A stretch of 64,000 nt of DNA, from positions 496,001-560,000 of the forward strand of contig JABTUU010000001.1 in NCBI GenBank assembly GCA_015075275.1, written 5' to 3'. The stretch comes from Anaerolineales bacterium (GTDB lineage: Bacteria > Chloroflexota > Anaerolineae > Anaerolineales > Villigracilaceae). The translations under genes were made by a program, and so were the position numbers. This document shows positions 33,133 to 41,036 of the stretch, in pieces (position 1 is the stretch's first letter; every line of letters starts with the position of its first letter). Below the pieces are notes generated by a model. That model was not told the origin of the DNA, ran no database searches, and worked only from the letters and a program-made list of their open reading frames with translations.

Positions 33133-35268
33133 GTGACAAACCTGATTGGACCTGACGTTAGTTTTTATCAAGACGATAACAGTACGCCGCAGGGAATTGA
33201 CTTTGTTAAGATGAGCCGCTCTGCAGGATATGTGATCATTCGGTCGGGGCAGAATACATGGATCGATTCGGATTTCAAGACAAATTGGAGTAATTCTAAA
33301 GCGGCGGGATTGCCGCGCGGATCATATTGGTTTTATGACAGCCGCATTGAGCCTAAAATTCAAGCCGATTTATGGTTCTCTGCTTTTGACGGCGATTTGG
33401 GGGAATTGCCGCTATTTGCAGACTTCGAAGAAGCGTACGGCGGCGCATATGCCGGCTGGAAACATTGGAAAACTTTCTTAGAGCGGCTTAAATCTCGCGT
33501 GGGCAAGCATGAGATTGCGATCTACACCGCTTATTATTATTGGTTGGCGAACGCGCCGAGCGGCGCGGCGGATCTCCAATATTTCCGCCAATACCCACTG
33601 TGGATCGCTAATTATGGAACGACTATGCCCCTTGTTCCCAAACCCTGGGGTGTTAACGAGTGGTTATTCTGGCAATATACCGACAGAGGCGATGGCGCAT
33701 TATATGGCGTTGAAAGTTCGCGCATTGATCTAAATTATTTTAACGGCGATTTGGCGGAGTTCCGTCGCCGCTTTAAATTAGATTCAACCCCTCCGCCTCC
33801 TCCTCCGGCGGAGCCGATTTGGTATAAAGTAACCGCCTCAGCTCTCAATGTGCGCTCTGGACCGGGGACGAATTATGGCGTGATAGGTTTATTGAAACAA
33901 AATGAAATAGTGAAGAAGATTTCCGAATCTGCTGACGGGGGCTGGATTCGAATCTTGCGCGCATCGGATCAATTAGTAGGCTGGTCGTCTAAGAATTATC
34001 TTGCGGCGACTACTCCGCCAACTCCTGAGCCGCCGACTCCTGAACCGCCTACGCCGCCTCCAACGGAAGTATGGCTTAGAGTGACCGCCTCTGCATTGAA
34101 TGTCCGTGAAGGACCCAGCACAGGCTTTCCCTCAATCGGCTTATTATATCGAAATGAGGTAGCGCAGAGACTTTCTATTTCTGAAGATGGACAGTGGTAT
34201 CAAATCAAGCGAAACTACGACGGGCTGACGGGCTGGTCGTCTAAGAAATTTTTCGAGCCGACCGAGGCGCCGCCGCCTGTCGCGGAAGAAGCGTATGAAT
34301 GGTTTCAAGTAACGGCAAGCGCGCTGAACGTTCGCGAAGGTCCCGGCGCGCAGTACAAATCAATTGGTCACTTAACGAACGCCGAGAGCGTGGAACAGCT
34401 TGAGTCTACGGCTGCCGGCAGCTGGCGGAGAATCCGAAAAGTGGACGGTTTCACCGGCTGGGCGTCTGGCGCATACCTCAAAAGCGTTGGCAAGACGCCA
34501 GCCACCGCTATGCAGAAATTATTCTCAGGCGTAACCTACTACCGTAAGGTGCAATTAACGCCTAATCGGCTGGTTTCGCATGCGCTGGTGATAGATTTGA
34601 AAGCCGCAACGTTTGAATTCCTCGTCACGCCGCCTTTGCGCAAAACTGATCCGTTTCTGTGCGCGATGACGACTTCGAAATTTCTACAGAAGAATAAGTT
34701 AAATATTGCGATCAATGCGGACGGATTTTACTATCTTGACCCGACGACGTTTTCCCCCGCTTCATTTTGTCCCGACGGCGGAGAGCCGCTTCGCCTTGTA
34801 GGCATGGCGGCTTCGCGCGGGACTCAGTATTCGACCAAGTCGCCTGGGCGACCCGTCTTATATATCAATCAGAAGAATATCATCTCGTTCGATACGCCCG
34901 TAGGACCTGTCTTCAATGCGATTACCGGCGATAGATATTTGATCACGAAGGGCAAGAGGACGACTTCGTTGGAGGCGACGAGTCGCAACCCGCGCACTGT
35001 GATCGGCGCGAACCAGAACGGACGTTATCTGGTGATGGCGACGATAGACGGACGCGAATTTAGCGAAGGGGCGACTTTTCCTGAAGCAGCGGATATTCTT
35101 CTCTCCTATGGCGTGTACACTGGCATAAGCCTTGACGGCGGCGGTTCTTCGGCGATGATCGTTCGCGACGTAAACGGCAACCCGCGCGCGGTGAACAAGT
35201 TGATGGATGAAAATATCCCCGGGCGAGAGCGTGCGGTGGCGAATCATCTCGGCGTATTGATCAAGTAG
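33133..35268 (+). CDS. GH25 lysozyme-like - three SH3b - NAGPA-type glycosidase fusion
   Basis: 711 aa, GTG start at 33133 with GGAGGAGG 6 nt upstream. Residues about 1-205 form a GH25 muramidase domain (IGPDVSFYQ, LPLFADFEEAYGG, WLFWQYTDRGDG); three SH3b repeats follow (about 230-290, 315-375, 390-450), each with VTASALNVR and WSSK/WASG ends and separated by Pro-rich linkers. About 465-711 is a phosphodiester glycosidase/NAGPA domain (INADGFYYLDP, NPRTVIGANQNGRY, SLDGGGSSAMIV). No signal peptide is visible, odd for a wall-active enzyme, so export or a cytoplasmic role is open. It lies among cell-wall genes. Confidence 0.82.
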   Translation: MTNLIGPDVSFYQDDNSTPQGIDFVKMSRSAGYVIIRSGQNTWIDSDFKTNWSNSKAAGLPRGSYWFYDSRIEPKIQADLWFSAFDGDLGELPLFADFEEAYGGAYAGWKHWKTFLERLKSRVGKHEIAIYTAYYYWLANAPSGAADLQYFRQYPLWIANYGTTMPLVPKPWGVNEWLFWQYTDRGDGALYGVESSRIDLNYFNGDLAEFRRRFKLDSTPPPPPPAEPIWYKVTASALNVRSGPGTNYGVIGLLKQNEIVKKISESADGGWIRILRASDQLVGWSSKNYLAATTPPTPEPPTPEPPTPPPTEVWLRVTASALNVREGPSTGFPSIGLLYRNEVAQRLSISEDGQWYQIKRNYDGLTGWSSKKFFEPTEAPPPVAEEAYEWFQVTASALNVREGPGAQYKSIGHLTNAESVEQLESTAAGSWRRIRKVDGFTGWASGAYLKSVGKTPATAMQKLFSGVTYYRKVQLTPNRLVSHALVIDLKAATFEFLVTPPLRKTDPFLCAMTTSKFLQKNKLNIAINADGFYYLDPTTFSPASFCPDGGEPLRLVGMAASRGTQYSTKSPGRPVLYINQKNIISFDTPVGPVFNAITGDRYLITKGKRTTSLEATSRNPRTVIGANQNGRYLVMATIDGREFSEGATFPEAADILLSYGVYTGISLDGGGSSAMIVRDVNGNPRAVNKLMDENIPGRERAVANHLGVLIK

Positions 35269-35284
35269 AGCTAACTCGCTGGAA

Positions 35285-36823
35285 CTATTTTGCCCCTTTA
35301 GGTTGCACGAAGTTCAGCAGCCATTTGCCCGGCGTTCGCTCTGTTACGGCGGTTTCCGGCGTGACGACGATGATCCACGTCTGACCGGGCTTGAGCGGAA
35401 ATAATTGATCTTCCTCCGCATATAGAAACCGAAGCGGTCTGCGAAATCCAATTTGCATTTCTTCTTCGCTGAGTTGAGCGCTCCAGCGGATATTGTATTT
35501 CAACCCATCGCGGAATAGAAGCGCGTCGCCGCTTAGACCGCCTTCCAGATGAATGTCTAAATTGGTTGGAGAAATAACATCGTGCTTTGCGAATAGAACG
35601 ATCACATTTTCGAACTGTAATTGACGACCGGTGAGCCTGTCCACTTCAGGATGTAAGACGCCCGCCGTGTCGAAATCCGCGTTATCTACAAAGCGCCAGT
35701 AACTTTGCGAAAGCGCGTCATATTCCCAGCCTGATTGATTCAAATAAGCGATATAAACGTGTAATTTTGATGCGGGCGCGCCCCCTGCGGGCGGCTCGTC
35801 TGAAAATATGTTGCTCGTATAATCAATTGTGATTTTCGGATTCTTGTAATTGCGCGCGGCGGCGAACATATCGTCAATGCCATACATATAACCGCCGCCT
35901 TGAATATCGTGCGTGACGAATACGCAGTGCGGCAATTCAGACAGCACTTCCGGCGAGGCGAATGCGTAGATTAAGCATGAGTTAGCGAACATAGCGGCGA
36001 TATCTGCGTACACGAGACGCCCGGAGCGGATGGGACCTATTTTAGGATCGGGAAGAGACTCCGGTGGGGGAACGGCGCTCGACTGAATCAAACCCGCGTC
36101 TAAAGAGAGAAATGAGGACGCGATATGCGTCGCGTCAGATCGTCCTGAGGCTGGGTCTACAGCGCTGCTTTGATTCTCGGCGCCGGCGTTTTTTTGCGTA
36201 AACTCCCATTGCGGTTTTTTCTCGACCTCGATGAAATACGTTCCAGCGCCAAGGTTGAAACCGTAGTAACCGTTGCTGTCGGTCGTCGTCTGTTGAATGA
36301 AGTCTTGATGCGCGTTAAATAAGTTTACGCACACGCCGCCTACGCCGCGTTCCCATGCGTCGAGCAGGTTATTTTGATTCGAGTCCAGCCAGATTCGACC
36401 GCCTAAAATGAGATCGGTTTGCATGAAGATTTCACGCCGTGTTTCGCATCCGCCAGTAATTGGCGCTTCAGGCGCGGGGTATTCGCCGTAGAAGGTTGTA
36501 AGGAAACGCGTCGCGCCTTCGGTGATGTAGATTTCAAACACGAGCGGTGAAAACGACAAGCCCGCCTGCGGGCGCGCCGTGACCGGAAAATGCGAGATCG
36601 AGACGAGCAAGGCGGGCAGATCGAGCAGAGCAGGGTCTTGAGCGCGCAAGCCTGTTAAGGGATTGATTATTCGCGGGGACGCGCTCGTCGGCGTTGGCGG
36701 GAGTGGGGACGGTGTTGGCGTTGATGCCGCAAACTGTGTCGGCGTTGACGGCGCGATGATCGCCGGCGAACAACTTCCCAGAAAGAAAGTAAACAGGAAC
36801 AGCGCGAGAGATTTTGATGACAT
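35285..36823 (-). CDS. DUF3048-family lipoprotein with inserted SdrD-B-like domain
   Basis: 512 aa. Lipobox GSC (about 16-18), a Pro/Thr linker, then the DUF3048 (YerB-like) start INPLTGLRAQDPALLDLPALL and ARPQAGLSFSPLVFEIYITEGATRFLTTFYGEYP. About residues 140-250 are a separate Ig-like domain of the SdrD-B/cna-B type (GRIWLDSNQNNLLDAWERGVGGV and TTTDSNGYYGFNLGAGTYFIEV). After it DUF3048 resumes with IGPIRSGRLVYADIAAMF and continues to GQTWIIVV. The insertion sits exactly between two DUF3048 halves. It follows the HIT gene directly (TAG-ATG). Function of DUF3048 proteins is unknown. Confidence 0.8.
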   Translation of the reverse strand: MSSKSLALFLFTFFLGSCSPAIIAPSTPTQFAASTPTPSPLPPTPTSASPRIINPLTGLRAQDPALLDLPALLVSISHFPVTARPQAGLSFSPLVFEIYITEGATRFLTTFYGEYPAPEAPITGGCETRREIFMQTDLILGGRIWLDSNQNNLLDAWERGVGGVCVNLFNAHQDFIQQTTTDSNGYYGFNLGAGTYFIEVEKKPQWEFTQKNAGAENQSSAVDPASGRSDATHIASSFLSLDAGLIQSSAVPPPESLPDPKIGPIRSGRLVYADIAAMFANSCLIYAFASPEVLSELPHCVFVTHDIQGGGYMYGIDDMFAAARNYKNPKITIDYTSNIFSDEPPAGGAPASKLHVYIAYLNQSGWEYDALSQSYWRFVDNADFDTAGVLHPEVDRLTGRQLQFENVIVLFAKHDVISPTNLDIHLEGGLSGDALLFRDGLKYNIRWSAQLSEEEMQIGFRRPLRFLYAEEDQLFPLKPGQTWIIVVTPETAVTERTPGKWLLNFVQPKGAK

Positions 36824-37333
36824 CTATTCTTGACGAAGTTGATCTTGAAACAGTTTCGTAAATTCGTTCTTGACGCGGTTGTACGTCGATTCGAGTTCTT
36901 CGGGCAACACGCGCGTTTCGCCGACAGTAGACATAAAATTTGTGTCGCCCTTCCAACGTGGGACGATATGAATATGAACATGTTCTTTTACGCCTGCGCC
37001 TGCCGCTTCGCCGATATTAACGCCCACATTAAATCCTTGCGGATGATAGATCGTTTTTAAGATTGTTGTGCAACGCGAGGTCAATTCCATCATTTCAGCG
37101 CGAGTCGCCGAATCCAGTTCCTCGAGGTTTGGCTTATGAATGAAAGGGATGACCATTAAATGTCCGCTAGTGTAAGGATAGCGGTTAAGGATCGCGAACG
37201 CGCGCTCGCCGCGATAAGCGATAAGGTTTTCCGCGTTATCCGCTTTCGCTTGCGCGTTGCAAAAAACGCAACCTTCTTCTTTATCATGATTTTCAATGTA
37301 TGCCATGCGCCAAGGGGACCAGAGATGCTTCAT
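36824..37333 (-). CDS. HIT-family nucleotide hydrolase/AP4A phosphorylase-like
   Basis: 169 aa. The active-site histidine triad HVHIHIVPRW is near residue 117, with the CVFCNA zinc-type Cys pair near the N-terminus and LNRYPYTSGHLMVIP in the middle. These proteins act on nucleotide phosphodiesters or phosphoramidates such as AP4A or AMP-lysine. The start at 37333 (MKHLWSPWRMAYIE) matches the family N-terminus. Its stop directly abuts the next gene's ATG, and xseA is divergent. Confidence 0.9.
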   Translation of the reverse strand: MKHLWSPWRMAYIENHDKEEGCVFCNAQAKADNAENLIAYRGERAFAILNRYPYTSGHLMVIPFIHKPNLEELDSATRAEMMELTSRCTTILKTIYHPQGFNVGVNIGEAAGAGVKEHVHIHIVPRWKGDTNFMSTVGETRVLPEELESTYNRVKNEFTKLFQDQLRQE

Positions 37334-37431
37334 AGTAAATGGTAGACGGCGAGACGAGAAGCCGTCTTTCGATTATACAGCAGTCTGGCATATCCTTTTC
37401 GTTTCGCCTTTTTTCGATTATCCTTTTACAG

Positions 37432-38643
37432 ATGCAACCGCCCCTTTTCTCTACGCCAGCCTCGCAAACATTCACCGTTTCTAAACTGACTTTCCTCATC
37501 CGCAGATTGTTGGAAGAGAATGAGATTCTCCAAGATGTGTGGGCGCTGGGAGAAATATCCAACCTCTCGCGTCCCGCGTCGGGACATGTGTATTTCACGC
37601 TCAAAGACGCTGGCGCTTCGTTGAAATCTGTGATGTGGAAGACGAGCGCGGCGCGGCTGAAACTTGCGCTGCGCGACGGCATGGAAGTAGAAGTCCATGG
37701 CAAGATCGGCGTGTACGAGCCGCAAGGGCAATATCAACTCTATGCGGATCAGATTCGCCCCGTGGGCGAGGGCGCATTGTATCAAGAGTTCATGCGACTT
37801 AAGGTGCAGCTCGAAGTGGAGGGACTGTTCGACCCTGAACGTAAGCGTCCTATCCCCGAGCTGCCGCGTAGAATCGGAATTGTCACTTCTGCAACCGGCG
37901 CAGCATTGCGCGACATGCTCAATACGTTGCGGCGGCGTTTGCCCCTTGTGGAAGTCGTCCTTGCCCCTTCGCCTGTGCAAGGAAGCGAGGCTCCTTCCGC
38001 GCTGGTTAAAGCCATCAGTTCTCCGATTCTCCAATCTTCAGACGTTATTATCATTGCTCGCGGCGGCGGTTCGATTGAGGATTTATGGGCGTTCAATGAT
38101 GAGCGCGTCGTCCGCGCGGTCGCCGCATCGAAGGCTCCCGTCATTTCAGGCGTCGGTCATGAAACTGATTTCACTCTGTGCGACTTCGTCGCCGATTTGC
38201 GCGCGCCGACACCTACTGCCGCGGCGGAACTTGCGACTCAAATCACGATCCACGACCTTGCTGCGACAATTGCCAACCTTCGGTCTCTAATCTCTACCCT
38301 GACGTTCAACATTATCTCGGAAAAACGATCAGCCCTCTCTTCTCTCGCCTCTCAACTTCGCTACCTATCTCCTTCGCGCCTCGTCCAATCTGAATCGCAA
38401 CGCGTAGACGACTTATCTCGCCGCCTATCTTCTGCCGTATTCAACCGTATAACGTTGGAACGCAAACACGTTGAAGGGACTTGTAAGCGGCTCGAAGCGT
38501 TGAGTCCGCTGGCGGTATTGGCGCGCGGGTACGCGGTGGTGACGCGCCAAACCGACGGCGTTGTTGTGTCTCGCGTTGCACAGGCAAACGATAAGATGAA
38601 TGTGCGCGTTAGCGATGGAGAGTTTGAAGTGAAAAAGCAGTGA
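37432..38643 (+). CDS. xseA: Exodeoxyribonuclease VII large subunit
   Basis: 403 aa from the ATG at 37432. N-terminal OB fold (about 10-110, FTVSKLTFLIRRLLEE and WALGEISNLSRPASGHVYFTLKD), catalytic core with PRRIGIVTSATGAALRDML, VIIIARGGGSIEDLWAFNDE and PVISGVGHETDFTLCDFVADLRAPTPTAAAE, then a long coiled-coil C-terminus. With XseB it cuts single-stranded DNA into short oligonucleotides. Paired with xseB 65 bp downstream. A short stretch at 38017-38035 resembles the CTCCAATC repeat family but is part of the conserved frame. Confidence 0.95.
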   Translation: MQPPLFSTPASQTFTVSKLTFLIRRLLEENEILQDVWALGEISNLSRPASGHVYFTLKDAGASLKSVMWKTSAARLKLALRDGMEVEVHGKIGVYEPQGQYQLYADQIRPVGEGALYQEFMRLKVQLEVEGLFDPERKRPIPELPRRIGIVTSATGAALRDMLNTLRRRLPLVEVVLAPSPVQGSEAPSALVKAISSPILQSSDVIIIARGGGSIEDLWAFNDERVVRAVAASKAPVISGVGHETDFTLCDFVADLRAPTPTAAAELATQITIHDLAATIANLRSLISTLTFNIISEKRSALSSLASQLRYLSPSRLVQSESQRVDDLSRRLSSAVFNRITLERKHVEGTCKRLEALSPLAVLARGYAVVTRQTDGVVVSRVAQANDKMNVRVSDGEFEVKKQ

Positions 38644-38705
38644 TTAATTATTAGCGATTGGTGAATGGCTTTGATAATCGTCGATCGTGAATTATAAATG
38701 GAGCA
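38641..38705. repeat. Repeat-like AT-rich spacer between xseA and xseB
   Basis: Contains ATTAGCGATTGGTGAATGG and TCGTGAATTATAAATGG, which look like degenerate dispersed-repeat text. The last part also carries a GGAG ribosome site for xseB. Confidence 0.3.
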
Positions 38706-38708
38706 ATT

Positions 38709-38960
38709 ATGCCAAAAACAACAACTAAAAAGTCAGAAAAGCCTGTTGAAGAATTAACTTATGAGGAAGCGCTCGCCGAACTTGAGAGCATTGTTGAAAC
38801 GCTGGAAGGCGGGCAAAGTCAGTTGGAAGAGGCGATTAAACTCTTTGAGCGCGGGCAGACTCTGGCGGCGCAATGCGTATCCTTGTTAGAATCTGCGCGA
38901 CTCAAAGTGAAACAAGTCGCGGGCGACGATATTTCCGATTTCGAAGAAGAGATGGAATGA
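38709..38960 (+). CDS. xseB: Exodeoxyribonuclease VII small subunit
   Basis: 83 aa; the conserved LTYEEALAELESIVETLEGG and SQLEEAIKLFERG are diagnostic for XseB, which forms a coiled-coil partner with XseA. Usual length is 70-90 aa. GGAG lies about 7 nt upstream. Its TGA overlaps the ATG of the following membrane gene by 4 bp. Confidence 0.95.
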   Translation: MPKTTTKKSEKPVEELTYEEALAELESIVETLEGGQSQLEEAIKLFERGQTLAAQCVSLLESARLKVKQVAGDDISDFEEEME

Positions 38961-39409
38961 ATTTTCTCGATCTGCTTCAGAATAAACCGTTAATTGCAGG
39001 GTTAATTGCGTGGATTCTTGCGCAAGTTATCAAACTTCCGCTTGACTATCTGAGCACGCGTAAGTGGAACTGGTCGCTGATGCTCACGACGGGCGGCATG
39101 CCCAGCTCGCATTCGGCGCTGATGACCGCCACGACTCTGGCGATCGGTTTGTATCACGGGTTTGCGAATCCGCTGTTTGCCTTGGGCGTCGCCATCACTA
39201 TGATCGTCACATATGATGCGGCGGGCGTGCGTCAGCAGGCGGGCATCCACGCAAAGCGCATCAATGTGTTGTTCGATGAGTTGTTGAAAGGACACATCTT
39301 CAGCGAAAAAGATTTGCGCGAAGTGTTGGGGCATACGCCGCTTGAAGTGATAGGCGGAATTATATTGGGAATTATTATTGCAGTTTGTCAGTGGCTGATT
39401 TGGAAATAA
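38957..39409 (+). CDS. DUF212 / YuiD-like divergent PAP2-related membrane protein
   Basis: 150 aa from the ATG at 38957 that overlaps the xseB stop. About four helices. Diagnostic GGMPSSHSALMTATTLAIG and TYDAAGVRQQAG, then DLREVLGHTPLEVIGGIILG. The family (DUF212) resembles acid phosphatase/haloperoxidases and retains the conserved His, but activity is unproven. Possibly acts on lipid phosphates. Confidence 0.88.
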   Translation: MNFLDLLQNKPLIAGLIAWILAQVIKLPLDYLSTRKWNWSLMLTTGGMPSSHSALMTATTLAIGLYHGFANPLFALGVAITMIVTYDAAGVRQQAGIHAKRINVLFDELLKGHIFSEKDLREVLGHTPLEVIGGIILGIIIAVCQWLIWK

Positions 39410-39410
39410 A

Positions 39411-39455
39411 ATGTCATCGCGAGGGCGAAGCCCAAAGCAATCGCCTTGCAACGGC
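39411..39455. repeat. Dispersed repeat overlapping the murJ stop
   Basis: ATGTCATCGCGAGGGCGAAG then AAGCAATCGCC; same family as 25937-25979. It lies mostly inside murJ and encodes the C-terminal tail of MurJ (RRLLWASPSR-stop). Confidence 0.55.
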
Positions 39456-41015
39456 GTCTACAATTATTTTGATCTCAGAGACTTTGAAAATCGCGGCGCC
39501 TATTATATAGATAACTCCGCCTAATACGACGCCTCCCAGCGCGACGAACCAGCGCGCCTGCCCGACCGTCAGCCGAGTCCAAGCCAGCAAGCCGATTCCC
39601 ATTCCGAGCGTCGCCAGCGTCACGCGCCATGCGCTGTCGAAAATAGACTTTTCTTCGATGCCATCCAAGCGTTTCTGCATAAAGACGAACAACGCGACGG
39701 CTTCGAGTGCGGTTGCCAGCGAATTTGCCAGCGCTAACCCCCCGAGCGGAAGCCAGCCGATTTGCGCGAAGTAACGCGAGAATAGAACGCTGAGAGCCAC
39801 GTTGAGAGTCATTGCTGCCGCGCCGACGACGACAGGCGTTTTGGTATCTTGTTGCGCATAAAAGGCGCGCGTTAATACTTCCATGATAGAGTGACCGATC
39901 AACCCCGCTGCGTACCAAAGAAGCGCCCATGCCACGAGTTGTACGGCGCGCGCGTCGAACTCTCCGCGTTGGTAGAGAAACGAGATCAACGGCTCGCGCA
40001 AGAGAATTAATCCTATGCTGGCAGGAATCGCCATCAGTAAAATGGCGCGTAATGAAGCGGCGAGCGATGCGCGCATTTCGTCCAATTTGCCGAGCGCGTG
40101 TTGCGCTGAAAATGTAGGCATGGCGGCAATTGCAACGGATTGGGCTATCGCGGCTTGCGCCATGAGCATTAATGAGAACGCGTAACTGAGACTGGCGACG
40201 CTGCCTTTTTCCATGCTGGAAGCGAGATTCGTATTGACCCAAAAGTTGAGCTGCACGACAGCGACGCCGAGCAGGCGTGGGAGCATGAGTAAAATAACGG
40301 CGCGAATGTTGGAGTCGTGGAGACCGAGCGAAAACGACCAAAGAGGATGAGCGGAAGCGTTGAGCAGTTTTATGAGGCTTGGCAGTTGGATGAGCAGGTA
40401 CAACGCCGCGCCTGCGACGACGCCCCATGCTAATCCGTAAATTCCTAGAGAAGGCGAAAGGAAGACTGCGCCAAAAATAATTCCCAGTTGATACATGGCA
40501 GGCGTGAGCGCCGGGATGAGAAAAATTTGGCGCGCGTTAAGAACGCCCACGATTAACCCGCCCAGACCGAACAGAACGGCTGAGATTAATTGAATGCGAA
40601 GCAGAGCGATAGTAAGCGAGAAGAGCTCGAGATTGGCGGAAAGCCCCGGGGCAAGGGCGTAGCGGACTACTTGAGGAGCAAATATGGCAAGCAGCGCGGC
40701 GAGCAAGCTGAGAGTTAGCGTGACCGCATTAGCGAGGGCGAAGGCGAGCCGCCATGCCGAATTGATTTCCTCTTTGGCGAGCAATCCGGTGAACGTCGGG
40801 ATGAACGCCGAACCGAGCGCTCCGCCCGCGACTAGTAGAAAGAGCGTTTCACTGACTCGGTTTGCAGCGAAAAAAGCGTCGAGTTCGGGCGAAGCGCCGA
40901 ATATATTCGCGATGATGACTCCGCGCGCTAACCCGGCGAGTTGGCCGAAAAGGATGGCGATCATCACCGTCCCCGCGGCGCGTGCGATTTGACGATTGGC
41001 GTTGGTAGAAAGCAT
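39414..41015 (-). CDS. murJ: Lipid II flippase MurJ
   Basis: 533 aa, about 14 transmembrane helices of the MATE/MVF fold, flipping the peptidoglycan precursor lipid II. Family features: IARAAGTVMIAILFGQLAGLARGVIIANIFGAS at the start, AFFAANRVSETLFLLVAGGALGSAFIPTF, and DTKTPVVVGAAAMTLNVALS. The start at 41015 is set by a leaderless-type TATAAT 7 nt upstream; an upstream frame to 41183 is not supported. The last ten residues come from a dispersed repeat. Shares a palindromic -10 with the divergent phospholipase D-like gene. Confidence 0.93.
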   Translation of the reverse strand: MLSTNANRQIARAAGTVMIAILFGQLAGLARGVIIANIFGASPELDAFFAANRVSETLFLLVAGGALGSAFIPTFTGLLAKEEINSAWRLAFALANAVTLTLSLLAALLAIFAPQVVRYALAPGLSANLELFSLTIALLRIQLISAVLFGLGGLIVGVLNARQIFLIPALTPAMYQLGIIFGAVFLSPSLGIYGLAWGVVAGAALYLLIQLPSLIKLLNASAHPLWSFSLGLHDSNIRAVILLMLPRLLGVAVVQLNFWVNTNLASSMEKGSVASLSYAFSLMLMAQAAIAQSVAIAAMPTFSAQHALGKLDEMRASLAASLRAILLMAIPASIGLILLREPLISFLYQRGEFDARAVQLVAWALLWYAAGLIGHSIMEVLTRAFYAQQDTKTPVVVGAAAMTLNVALSVLFSRYFAQIGWLPLGGLALANSLATALEAVALFVFMQKRLDGIEEKSIFDSAWRVTLATLGMGIGLLAWTRLTVGQARWFVALGGVVLGGVIYIIGAAIFKVSEIKIIVDAVARRLLWASPSR

Positions 41016-41036
41016 TGGCACGATTATAATCGTATG
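41002..41036. promoter_or_regulatory. Divergent leaderless promoters sharing a palindromic -10
   Basis: CGATTATAATCG (41021-41032) is a perfect 12-bp palindrome, so TATAAT exists on both strands: 41025-41030 for the plus gene (ATG at 41037 after 6 nt) and 41028-41023 for murJ (ATG at 41015 after 7 nt). A plus-strand -35 TTGGTA lies at 41002-41007 with a 17-bp spacer, inside the murJ coding start. Both transcripts should be leaderless; polymerase cannot occupy both at once. Confidence 0.65.

Noticed and set aside
37426..38034. 202-codon antisense ORF in xseA
   Set aside because: Shadow of the conserved xseA frame; no signal.
39475..40428. 317-codon minus-strand ORF within murJ
   Set aside because: Same strand, other frame, Arg/Ser-rich shadow of murJ.
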